Shown here piece after piece: positions 52,134-60,781 of a stretch of 64,000 nt of DNA. Position numbers and translations under genes: made by a program. The DNA comes from an uncultured Bacilli bacterium (GTDB lineage Bacteria; Bacillota_I; Bacilli_A; RFN20; CAG-826), in NCBI GenBank assembly GCA_944369075.1, contig CALVXK010000005.1, positions 47,855-111,854 on the forward strand, written 5' to 3'. A model generated the notes under the pieces. It saw only the letters and a list, made by a program, of their open reading frames with translations, searched no databases and was not told the DNA's origin. How positions within the stretch are numbered: the first letter of the stretch is position 1; every line of letters begins with the position of its first letter.

Positions 52134-53885
52134 TTATCTATGAATTTCTTTTGTTAATTCATCTAGATAATCTTTTAATTCTTGATTATCAATTAATGGA
52201 GTTAATTTTTCATTTACTAACTTATGATAATCATTAAGCCATTTAATTTCTTCATCACTCATGATTGTTAAATCTAAACATTTTGTATCAATAGGAACAT
52301 AAGTTATTGTTTCAAATTTATAGAATTTACCATCATTTGTAGTAAAAGCAGGTACACAAAGAAGATTATTTTCTATTCTTATACCATATTTATTTTCTTT
52401 ATATACTCCTGGTTCAATCGTTGTAATCATTCCTGGAACTAGTTTTCCTTGATCGTCTCTATCTTTAGAAACATAGTATCTAAAGCCATTAGGACCTTCA
52501 TGAACATTTAAGATATAGCCTACTCCATGACCAGTTCCACATTTATAATCCATTCCTTCTTTCCACATGAATTCTCTTGCTCTAATATCAATTGTATGGC
52601 CATCACTATTTTCTAAAAATATAGTTGAACTTACTCCAATTAAAGCTTTTAAAGTTAAAGTATAATCATGAATAAATTCTTTACTTGGTGTTCCAATTAA
52701 AAATGTACGAGTAGTATCAGTTGTTCCACCATAATATTGTCCACCTGAATCAACTAATAATTCGATTTCTTTATCATTTACAATACTAGAATGTTCTAAA
52801 GTAGGGGAATAATGCATTAAAGCAGCATTTTTCCCTACTGCGGCAATAGTATTAAAAGAAAGATCAAAACATAAAGGAGAAGAAAGTCTAAATTCTTTAA
52901 GTTTATTTGAATAATCTAGTTCACTTAAGTTTTTAGATAAATTTTCATGTAAATATTTATGGAATTTAACTAAAGCAAGACCATCTAAAGCTTGAATCTT
53001 TTTAGTATTTTGAACTTCTTTCTCTAATTTTATTGCTTTAAGTAAATAAGAAGGATTACTACCGTTAATCTTATTATTAATTAAAGAATAAACTTTAGTA
53101 CTTACTTTATTTTTATCAACTAAAGTAGGAATATCTTTATGTTCTTCTAAAAATTTAAATATATCATCATAAGGGTGAATATTAATATCACTAATTTCAA
53201 AATCTATCTTATCTAAATCAATAAAAAGATGATTACCATAATCTTTAGATACATATAAATAAGAATAAAATACAGGGTTACAAGGTATATCTTTACCTCT
53301 AATATTTAAAATAGAAGCAATATCATCTAAAGAAGATATTAAATTAGCTTTAGCTTTAACTTCATCTAACTTCTTATAAATATATTCTAATTTTTCTTTT
53401 ACACTTAAAGTATTTAAACTTTCATCAAGTTTAAATACTTTTTCTTTAGATAAACTTGGTCTATCTTTAATTAAAAATGAATAATCTTTATCGACTAATT
53501 TAATACCTTTATTAGTTAATCTTTCATAATCTATTTCATTAATTAAATTAAAAGATGTTCCAATAGGATTAATATTATTTTTTAAAATAATATCATCTTC
53601 TAAAGATTCTAAACCTTCTTTTACTAAAGATATACCACTACCTTCAAGTTCTTTACTAGCTTGAATATAATATCTTCCATCTGTTGATAAATATGCTTTA
53701 TCTAATGTAATTAATAATTTTGCTGCACTTCCACTAAAAGGAGCAAAATAATTTCTAAAAGAAAGATAATAAGACGAAACATATTCACTAGAATGTGGGT
53801 CACTTGTTAAAATTAAATATCCTTTTAAATTATCTTTTTTAATATATTCTCTAATTTCATCTAAATGTTCTTTTTTAAATAACAT
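52134..53885 (-). CDS. Xaa-Pro aminopeptidase (M24 family)
   Basis: This 583-residue, three-domain M24B aminopeptidase is the long form, with two creatinase-like N-terminal domains (about 1-310). Metal ligands are visible in the C-terminal pita-bread domain: Asp in DSGGQYYGGTTDTTR, His in GTGHGVGYILNVHEG, Glu in TTIEPGVY and Glu in GIRIENN. It removes N-terminal residues preceding proline. There is no signal peptide, so cytoplasmic peptide turnover is likely. Confidence 0.92.
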   Translation of the reverse strand: MLFKKEHLDEIREYIKKDNLKGYLILTSDPHSSEYVSSYYLSFRNYFAPFSGSAAKLLITLDKAYLSTDGRYYIQASKELEGSGISLVKEGLESLEDDIILKNNINPIGTSFNLINEIDYERLTNKGIKLVDKDYSFLIKDRPSLSKEKVFKLDESLNTLSVKEKLEYIYKKLDEVKAKANLISSLDDIASILNIRGKDIPCNPVFYSYLYVSKDYGNHLFIDLDKIDFEISDINIHPYDDIFKFLEEHKDIPTLVDKNKVSTKVYSLINNKINGSNPSYLLKAIKLEKEVQNTKKIQALDGLALVKFHKYLHENLSKNLSELDYSNKLKEFRLSSPLCFDLSFNTIAAVGKNAALMHYSPTLEHSSIVNDKEIELLVDSGGQYYGGTTDTTRTFLIGTPSKEFIHDYTLTLKALIGVSSTIFLENSDGHTIDIRAREFMWKEGMDYKCGTGHGVGYILNVHEGPNGFRYYVSKDRDDQGKLVPGMITTIEPGVYKENKYGIRIENNLLCVPAFTTNDGKFYKFETITYVPIDTKCLDLTIMSDEEIKWLNDYHKLVNEKLTPLIDNQELKDYLDELTKEIHR

Positions 53886-54016
53886 AAATCTAACTTCCTC
53901 TTTACCAAATAATAATTATAGCTATTTTACTAAAAATATATAGATGGGAAATAAATTTAATTTATGCACCAAAACTTAATTTAATTTATCTTATTTAATA
54001 TAAGGAGATTATATTT

Positions 54017-55249
54017 ATGAAATCATTTTTAATTAAAACTTTCTCTATTTTTAGTTTATTTTTCTTACTTTCTTCTTGTAACTTTAATAACGGTTATTTA
54101 TTTAATACTCCAAATTCAAGTTTACCTACATTAACTAAAGAAGAATCTAATAATATTCTTTTGTCTACCTTTACCTCTAAATATTCTTCATCTACTTTAA
54201 AAAATCATTTAATAAATGAGTTATATAAAGATATTGTTACTTCTTTTAATGGAGAAAATAATGAAAGTGAAAATATTTTATATTCTCCTCTTTCTACTTT
54301 TATTAATTTATTAATAATAGATCAGGCTACTACTAGTGATTTTTTATCGACTTATCACTTAAGTAAAGATGATTCATCTAAAATTTTTAAAGAAATTAAT
54401 AAATTAAGAAATGTTAAGAATAGCGATACTTCTTATTTTAAATTTACTGATTTAATTAGTTTTTATAATATTGAAAAATTAAATGAAGAATATTTAAAAA
54501 CATTAAACGATGAATTTTATGTTTCGTCTTTTTTAGGAAAAGATGCTCAAGAAGCTCAAAATAAAGTATTTCAAAAAATTAAAGAAGATTTAGATTTAGA
54601 TATAAGTGCTGATTTACCAACATATCTTTATGGGAGTTATGTTTTAAGTGCCTTAAGAATTAAAGAAAATTATAATTTTAAAGGAAAAGAACATATATTT
54701 AGAAATTTTGATAAAAGTGAAACAAAGACTAAGTTTGCAATGTTTTCAGAGTCTTCTTATTACGTTGATGAAATAAATAACATTCTTTCTTTTAAAGGTG
54801 AAACAAGGAACTTTAAATTAACTTTTATTACTACTTTAGATGAAAATTCAAGCTTAAATAACTTAGATTTAAATAAGTTTAGTTTAGATAAAAAATATAG
54901 CGAAGAGAGTTGGACAAGCCTTTATTTCCCACATTTAGATCTAGATAGTCAAAATTCTGATACTAACATTGATGAAGTTGTTGATTCTAGAGGTTTAAGA
55001 GATTTTGTCGTATTAGATAAAGCAATTTCTTCAAAAGAAACTTTAGAGTTAAAAGAATTAGAACAAATAAATAAATTTAAATTAAATGAAGATGGTTTTG
55101 AAGGCTATAGCGTTACAATTGGGACAATAGGACCTACAGGTCCAATAGGTGAAGGCCCAAAATCTTATTATTTAGATAGACCTTACTATTTAATAGTATC
55201 TTTAAAAAATGATCTTCCAATCTTCTCAATGAAAATAAATAAAGTATAA
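54017..55249 (+). CDS. Serpin-like lipoprotein
   Basis: This 410-residue protein has a lipoprotein signal with lipobox LLSSC (Cys about 21). Serpin landmarks occur in order: ENILYSPLSTFINLLI (family NxxxSPxSxxxxLxM), FKGKEHIFRNF followed by an FAMFSE strand, NEDGFEGYSVTIGTI at the reactive-loop hinge position (family EEGTEAAAAT), and DRPYYLIVSLKND...IFSMKI at the C-terminus (family DRPFLFxI...ILFxG). The hinge alanines are not conserved and the loop is short and Gly/Pro-rich, so inhibition of proteases is doubtful. It probably sits on the outer face of the membrane. Confidence 0.72.
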   Translation: MKSFLIKTFSIFSLFFLLSSCNFNNGYLFNTPNSSLPTLTKEESNNILLSTFTSKYSSSTLKNHLINELYKDIVTSFNGENNESENILYSPLSTFINLLIIDQATTSDFLSTYHLSKDDSSKIFKEINKLRNVKNSDTSYFKFTDLISFYNIEKLNEEYLKTLNDEFYVSSFLGKDAQEAQNKVFQKIKEDLDLDISADLPTYLYGSYVLSALRIKENYNFKGKEHIFRNFDKSETKTKFAMFSESSYYVDEINNILSFKGETRNFKLTFITTLDENSSLNNLDLNKFSLDKKYSEESWTSLYFPHLDLDSQNSDTNIDEVVDSRGLRDFVVLDKAISSKETLELKELEQINKFKLNEDGFEGYSVTIGTIGPTGPIGEGPKSYYLDRPYYLIVSLKNDLPIFSMKINKV

Positions 55250-55252
55250 ACT

Positions 55253-56164
55253 TTATTTAATCTCATCGTATCTTTTATTAATCTTATTTATAACTTTATA
55301 ATAGCCTTTAAAAAAGAAGTTCTTTTGCTTAAATATATAATTTGAATCAATATTATTATCATTATTAATTCTTTCTAAATCATATTTTCCATTAACTTTC
55401 CATGAATTAAGTAAACCAATATTAATAGCATCCTTAGGGCAATAAAAAGAACATCTCATACACATTAAACATTTATTATTAAACTTAATTTTATTAGTTT
55501 TTTGATCTAATACTATATTTTCTATTGGACAAATATTAATACATTTATAACATCTAGAACATTTTGAGTAATCGACTTTATAAAAATATGAATTAATATA
55601 CCCGCCAAGTCTTTGAATTCTAAATAGATATGAAGCAAAATTATAAATAAAATTAGTTTTAAGTTTAACGTTACTTATATTATTTTTTAAATCATAAATC
55701 ATTATCTCAAGTAACTTCTTATCATAATTTAATATTTCTTTTATAAAATTATCATTAAATTTAAAATGAATGTTATAAGGTAAAATGAAGTGATATTCAT
55801 TAATATCTTTAACATTTATTTTAAATTTAAACTTAAGTAAATTATATATTTCATTACTTGAAGCATTGTTTATTGCAAAAGTTTCTCCACTTTGTTTAGC
55901 AATAATATATTTAGTATTTTTTAGATTATTAAACTTTAATTTCTTTAAATATTTAATAAATAAAGAAGGAACATTAAAAGCATAAATTGGGTAAGAAAAA
56001 AATATTAAATCATAAGAAGATAAATCTTTAATTAAGCTATTTTTATTAACTTCTAAAGTATCAACTTTAAAGTTAGAATTAAGTTTAGTTAATCTATCTT
56101 TAATTTTAGTTACAAGATATCTAGTATTAAAAGTTCCAGTAAAATAAATAATTAGTGTATTCAT
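55253..56164 (-). CDS. EFR1-type flavodoxin/ferredoxin protein
   Basis: This 303-residue protein combines an N-terminal flavodoxin-like domain (about 1-150; YFTGTFNTRYL is the FMN phosphate loop) with two 4Fe-4S motifs, CSRCYKCINICP (about 201-212) and CLMCMRCSFYCP (about 231-242). Such EFR1-family proteins are thought to move single electrons in anaerobes. It follows an SDR gene with 1 bp gap under an ArsR-type regulator, suggesting a redox-responsive unit. Confidence 0.82.
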   Translation of the reverse strand: MNTLIIYFTGTFNTRYLVTKIKDRLTKLNSNFKVDTLEVNKNSLIKDLSSYDLIFFSYPIYAFNVPSLFIKYLKKLKFNNLKNTKYIIAKQSGETFAINNASSNEIYNLLKFKFKINVKDINEYHFILPYNIHFKFNDNFIKEILNYDKKLLEIMIYDLKNNISNVKLKTNFIYNFASYLFRIQRLGGYINSYFYKVDYSKCSRCYKCINICPIENIVLDQKTNKIKFNNKCLMCMRCSFYCPKDAINIGLLNSWKVNGKYDLERINNDNNIDSNYIFKQKNFFFKGYYKVINKINKRYDEIK

Positions 56165-56165
56165 A

Positions 56166-57083
56166 TTAATAATTTTCTTCTAATATTTTATCAATTTTAC
56201 TTCCAATTTCATTAATTAAATTAATATTTGATATCTTTTTATTTAACTTATATTTTGATGGATAACCATATGAGTGAAATAAATATTTAGGTCCAAACCA
56301 TTCATTATATTTAATACTAGTTTTAGAAGTATTAAGTACTAAAAGATAAGACAAAGATGCTTTAAAACCATTCATAAATATTAATTTAATTAATGGAGTA
56401 ATAAAAATATAAAATAATTTTGGATAAGCTTTATTTTTCTTAGCAAATAAATTAGTTGAAGCAATTCCTGGATGAACTAGTCTAACATCATAACCTTTTA
56501 AATTTAAATACATCGAATAAGACATAAGTAAATATTTAGTTAAACCATAATATTTAGTTTTATTTTTATTTCTAGCTTTACTTAAATAAATATCGTTAAT
56601 ATCGAATTTCGTAAAAGAATACGATATCGATCCAACATTAAGAACGATTATATTTTTATTTAACTTAAGTAACTTATTAATAAAAAGTACTGGTCTAAGA
56701 AAATTAACTAAATATGTTTTTTCAAATTTATCAATAAATTGAATTTTTTGATGATATATCCCACTATTATTTAAAAAGTAATCAATATGTTTCGATTTTA
56801 AAATATTTAAAGCATTATTAATTGAATCTAAGTCTAAATAATCAAAATAAATTAATTCAAGTTTAGAAGTAGAACCATTAAATTTCTTTTTAACTTCCTC
56901 TATTATTTTATTTCCTAAATCTAAATTTCTTACAAGCAATATAACATTTAAATTTAAATAGACTAAATAATGCAAAAAAGAACTTCCAAGTCCACCAGTT
57001 CCTCCGCTTAATAAAATGGTAGAATTAGAAGGTATATTCTTAATATTTTTATCGATATATTTTAAATATTTATTATATTTCAT
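56166..57083 (-). CDS. Short-chain dehydrogenase/reductase
   Basis: This 305-residue SDR-fold oxidoreductase has the cofactor motif SGGTGGLGS (about 25-33), the NNSG segment (about 106-109), the catalytic Ser in VGSIS, and YxxxK (YGLTK near 179-183). It is longer than the classical 250 residues and resembles retinol-dehydrogenase-like SDRs. It lies 5 bp after an ArsR gene and 1 bp before the EFR1 gene. Confidence 0.85.
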   Translation of the reverse strand: MKYNKYLKYIDKNIKNIPSNSTILLSGGTGGLGSSFLHYLVYLNLNVILLVRNLDLGNKIIEEVKKKFNGSTSKLELIYFDYLDLDSINNALNILKSKHIDYFLNNSGIYHQKIQFIDKFEKTYLVNFLRPVLFINKLLKLNKNIIVLNVGSISYSFTKFDINDIYLSKARNKNKTKYYGLTKYLLMSYSMYLNLKGYDVRLVHPGIASTNLFAKKNKAYPKLFYIFITPLIKLIFMNGFKASLSYLLVLNTSKTSIKYNEWFGPKYLFHSYGYPSKYKLNKKISNINLINEIGSKIDKILEENY

Positions 57084-57088
57084 GAAGT

Positions 57089-57367
57089 TTAATAATTAAC
57101 TTCTCCTTCTTTTAAAACAAAAGAAAGATAATTCATTAAATCTTTATTTAATGAATAATACATAAATTTTCCTTCTCTTTTCGATGTAACTATTTTATAA
57201 GAAAGTAAAAGTCTCATATGATGAGAAAGTGTAGGTTGTTCAATATTTAATCTTTTAAGTAAATCACTAGCATTAAGACTATTATTTTTAAATAAGATAA
57301 AAACAATTTTTAATCTAGATTCATCTCCTAAAAGTTTAAAAATATTTGCTAAATCTTCAGTTTTCAT
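57089..57367 (-). CDS. ArsR-family transcriptional regulator
   Basis: This is a 92-residue winged-helix protein (LLGDESRLKIVFILFKN, then the recognition helix region QPTLSHHMRLL). No obvious metal-binding Cys pair is present, so it may sense redox state or another signal. It is the first gene of the ArsR-SDR-EFR1 unit and probably represses it from a site in the 93-bp upstream gap. Confidence 0.88.
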   Translation of the reverse strand: MKTEDLANIFKLLGDESRLKIVFILFKNNSLNASDLLKRLNIEQPTLSHHMRLLLSYKIVTSKREGKFMYYSLNKDLMNYLSFVLKEGEVNY

Positions 57368-57460
57368 AACTTTGTAATTATATTATTGAGAATTTCTGAT
57401 ATCAATTTTAAATTAATAAAATATATAAATTAGATTAAATATTAATATTAAAAAGATAAG

Positions 57461-58489
57461 TTAATCTAAATATTTAATGAATATATTGTTTCTACTATAT
57501 TTTATAGTTGCAGTTTTACCATTAATAAAAGGCAAAGTAGGTGAAATATGTCCTAAATCTATATCTAATAAAAAAGGAATATTTTTAGAAGTTAGGTCTA
57601 AAATATCAACAGCATTATATTTATTTATCCCTAAAGTTACTAAATCATTACATAAATGTCTTCCAAAAAGAAACATTTTAGCATTTTTAAACCATCCAGC
57701 TTCTTCAAGTTGAAACAATGCTCTTCTAATTGAAAGAGGAGTTAAATCACAAGCTTCGATATACCAAATTATTCCATCTTTTTGTTTAGATATATATTCT
57801 TTGAGGTTATCATATTTAGTACCAACTAAATTAGCTAATATATCTAAACATCCTCCTAAGATTACCCCTTTTACTTCTTCTTTATAGTTTTTAGCAATAA
57901 TTTTCTTTTTTAAAGTGAATTCTCTTTTAGCTAAAGGATCTAAGTCTTCTTTTTTGATATCTAAATCTTTATATTTATTTATATCATCATAAAACTTATA
58001 TCCTTTAAATTCTTTTTTGTTTTTACTTAATATTTCATATAGATCTAAAGTATCATAAGTAAATGGATATTCATAAAAATTAGGTGCATTTATACCATAA
58101 ATTGTTGTTAGATCACATAAGGTTGTTAAAGTAAAAGTAAGGTTTGTATTATCGCTAAATCCGATAAATACTTTATCTTTTATGTTAGATTCTTTAATCT
58201 TTTTAAAATCAACAAAAGGAAGCATCTCATCCATTAATTCGCCTCCTCCTACTGATAAAATATATTTAGCATCTGAATTAAAGAAAGCATCATCAAACTC
58301 TTCTCCTCTACTTAAAGGTGAAGAAGAAGCAACAACGCCATCATTTTTAAAAATATTTTTTCCTTTAACTATTTTGAAACCTACTTTTTCTAAATTTTTA
58401 ATTGCTACTTTTAATCTTGTTTTATAAGGCTCAGTTGTACAACCAAATGATGGTGCAACTAAATAGATTTTCTTTTCATCTAGTTTCAT
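57461..58489 (-). CDS. LD-carboxypeptidase / MccF-like S66 peptidase
   Basis: This 342-residue S66-family serine peptidase has the nucleophile Ser in GFSDNTN (about 115-121), the catalytic Glu in WYIEACD and the catalytic His in LGHISPTLPF. S66 enzymes either trim the D-Ala from murein tetrapeptides in recycling or inactivate microcin C-like compounds; this long form resembles the MccF/LdcA group. It is 2 bp after cca. Confidence 0.82.
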   Translation of the reverse strand: MKLDEKKIYLVAPSFGCTTEPYKTRLKVAIKNLEKVGFKIVKGKNIFKNDGVVASSSPLSRGEEFDDAFFNSDAKYILSVGGGELMDEMLPFVDFKKIKESNIKDKVFIGFSDNTNLTFTLTTLCDLTTIYGINAPNFYEYPFTYDTLDLYEILSKNKKEFKGYKFYDDINKYKDLDIKKEDLDPLAKREFTLKKKIIAKNYKEEVKGVILGGCLDILANLVGTKYDNLKEYISKQKDGIIWYIEACDLTPLSIRRALFQLEEAGWFKNAKMFLFGRHLCNDLVTLGINKYNAVDILDLTSKNIPFLLDIDLGHISPTLPFINGKTATIKYSRNNIFIKYLD

Positions 58490-58491
58490 GA

Positions 58492-59844
58492 TTATTTCCT
58501 TTCTTTTATAAAATCATTTATATGTTCTAATAAATATTCTTTATTATTAAGTTTTGGTTCATCGACAACTTTATTTAACATATTATTTAAAATTATACCA
58601 ATATTTTTCCCTTTAAACCCTAAACTTATTAAATCGTTTCCATTAACCTTTAAATCTTTTAATGAAAAACAATCTTGTTCTTTCATAAATTCATCATAAT
58701 AATCATGAATTATTTTGTTTTTTGCTAAAACTTCTTCTTTTTTATAATCTGATTGAGCTAAAACATCGCATCTTTGAACTTCTAAATAGTAAGGAAATAG
58801 TTCAGGTGAAATCTTACCGATTGCTCTTCTTACATATTTAGGTTTAGGAATAATTTCATCACTATGATGTAAAATTAAAAAAGTGACGGTTTCAATAATT
58901 TTTGATGGAAATCTTAATCTTTCCAATATATTTTTTGCTATTTTTTCGGATTCAATAGCATGATTATAAAATCTTGCAATTCCATTATCTCCATAAGTTT
59001 TAGTTATAGGTTTCCCCACATCATGGAAAAGTAATGTTAAACGAATTATCAAATCTTTAGGAGAATATTTAATCGCTTCAATGGTATGTCTTCCGACATC
59101 AAAAGAATGATAAGGAGTTTCTTGTTTTGTTTCTAACATTAAATCAAATTCACTTAAAAAATATTTAGTTACCCCATTTTTACTAGCTAATATTAAAACC
59201 TCAGGATGATTTGACATAAGAATTTTTGTAAGTTCATCCCTAATTCTTTCTTTTGATATATTTTGAATTAAAGGAGCAAGTAAACTTGCAGCTTTTAATG
59301 TATTTTCTTCTATTTTAAAGTCTAATTGGGCACTAAATCTAAAACATCTTAAAATTCTTAATACATCTTCTTTAAATCTTTTATTAGGATCATCTATTGC
59401 GCGAATAATCTTATTTTTTAAATCCCCAAGCCCATTAAAATAATCAACTAAGCCTACTTTATTATTATAAGCAAAAGCATTTACAGTAAAATCTCTTCTT
59501 CTTAAATCTTCTTTTAGTGAACGAGTAAAAGTAACTTCTTTTGGATGACGAGAATCTAAGTATTCACCATCTATTCTAAAAGTTGTAACTTCATAAGAAG
59601 TTTTATTTAAAATTACTGTAATTGTTCCATGTTTTATTCCTGTATCAATAGTTTTAGGAAATAAAGACTTTATTTCTTTTGGTAAAGCACTTGTAGTAAT
59701 ATCAACATCATTAGATTTTTTGCCAAGCAAAAAATCTCTAACAAATCCTCCAACAACATAGGCCTCAAAGTTAGCTTTTTCTAATGTCTCTAAAATATAA
59801 TTAACGTCATTATTTAAATCTATTTTTATATTCTTATTTTCCAA
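58492..59844 (-). CDS. cca: CCA tRNA nucleotidyltransferase with HD domain
   Basis: This 450-residue class II nucleotidyltransferase has GGFVRDFLLG (about 32-41) and the catalytic Asp pair in NDVDIT (about 45-50). It is followed by an HD phosphohydrolase-like domain (LLFHDVGKPITK near 268-279). It adds or repairs the CCA end of tRNAs. All three tRNAs in this window encode CCA, so its main role here would be repair. It lies 10 bp after ppx and 2 bp before the S66 peptidase. Confidence 0.92.
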   Translation of the reverse strand: MENKNIKIDLNNDVNYILETLEKANFEAYVVGGFVRDFLLGKKSNDVDITTSALPKEIKSLFPKTIDTGIKHGTITVILNKTSYEVTTFRIDGEYLDSRHPKEVTFTRSLKEDLRRRDFTVNAFAYNNKVGLVDYFNGLGDLKNKIIRAIDDPNKRFKEDVLRILRCFRFSAQLDFKIEENTLKAASLLAPLIQNISKERIRDELTKILMSNHPEVLILASKNGVTKYFLSEFDLMLETKQETPYHSFDVGRHTIEAIKYSPKDLIIRLTLLFHDVGKPITKTYGDNGIARFYNHAIESEKIAKNILERLRFPSKIIETVTFLILHHSDEIIPKPKYVRRAIGKISPELFPYYLEVQRCDVLAQSDYKKEEVLAKNKIIHDYYDEFMKEQDCFSLKDLKVNGNDLISLGFKGKNIGIILNNMLNKVVDEPKLNNKEYLLEHINDFIKERK

Positions 59845-59854
59845 AGGTTAAATC

Positions 59855-60757
59855 CTAAATAACATCAATATGTTCTTGAATTAAGCTGTCAACTATTCCA
59901 TCACTTAATCCAATCATTGGTACTAAAATAGTTTTTGAATCTAAAATCTTTGAAGCGGTAGCAAAGATTTCTCCGGCTGGAATAATAACATCAGCTCTAT
60001 CAGGTTTAATATTAAATTTTTCCATTCTTTCAGCACTAGTCATCAATCTAATATCTTGATAAATATCACTAAAAGTTGAAACATCTAAAACTGGAATATA
60101 ATTTTTTTCTTTCTTTTTAGACATTTTCCAGTATCTATTAATATTTCCACCAGTTCCTACAATATTTGTTGCTCCATATTTTGATTTATATTCTTTAAGC
60201 TTAGACTTAAAACTATCCCAAGTTTCTTGTTTATCTTGGGAAGCTAAAATTCTTAATGTACCTAATCTATAAGAATTTGATTCAACAGCTTTTTTATTTT
60301 TTACTAAAGTTACTTCGGTTGATCCACCACCAACATCAATAAAAACATATGGACTATCATCAAGTTTGATGTTTTTAGCAATTTTTGAAACAGTTTTTGC
60401 TTCATCTTCGCCACTGATAATTTTTATAGTAATTCCAGTTTTTTCTTTGACATATTCAATTGCTTCTTGGCCATTTTTTGCTTCTCTCATCGCACTAGTT
60501 GCGAAACAAGAAAAATCATTTACATTATAAATTTCCATTATTGATTTAAAAGCAAGAATAGTCAACCCAAGTTGCTCTATTTTCTTTTGAGATAATTCTC
60601 CGTTTTTAAAAACATCAACACCTAAACGTAAAGGTATTCTAATTTTTTGGACTTCTATCGAGTCGATTTCATGTTTTTGATTAACAAATGTATCTTTGAT
60701 TACTAATCTAGCTGCATTAGTTCCTATATCAATTCCTGCGTAATATCCACTCTTCAT
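59855..60757 (-). CDS. ppx: Exopolyphosphatase / pppGpp phosphohydrolase (Ppx/GppA, short form)
   Basis: This 300-residue ASKHA-fold protein has an N-terminal phosphate loop GIDIGTNAARLVI and a second loop DVGGGSTEV (about 141-149). It lacks the C-terminal HD-like domains of long Ppx proteins. It follows ppk by 24 bp, so the two enzymes making and degrading polyphosphate are co-encoded. Confidence 0.9.
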   Translation of the reverse strand: MKSGYYAGIDIGTNAARLVIKDTFVNQKHEIDSIEVQKIRIPLRLGVDVFKNGELSQKKIEQLGLTILAFKSIMEIYNVNDFSCFATSAMREAKNGQEAIEYVKEKTGITIKIISGEDEAKTVSKIAKNIKLDDSPYVFIDVGGGSTEVTLVKNKKAVESNSYRLGTLRILASQDKQETWDSFKSKLKEYKSKYGATNIVGTGGNINRYWKMSKKKEKNYIPVLDVSTFSDIYQDIRLMTSAERMEKFNIKPDRADVIIPAGEIFATASKILDSKTILVPMIGLSDGIVDSLIQEHIDVI

Positions 60758-60781
60758 AAAAGCCTCTCTTTCTATAATATT

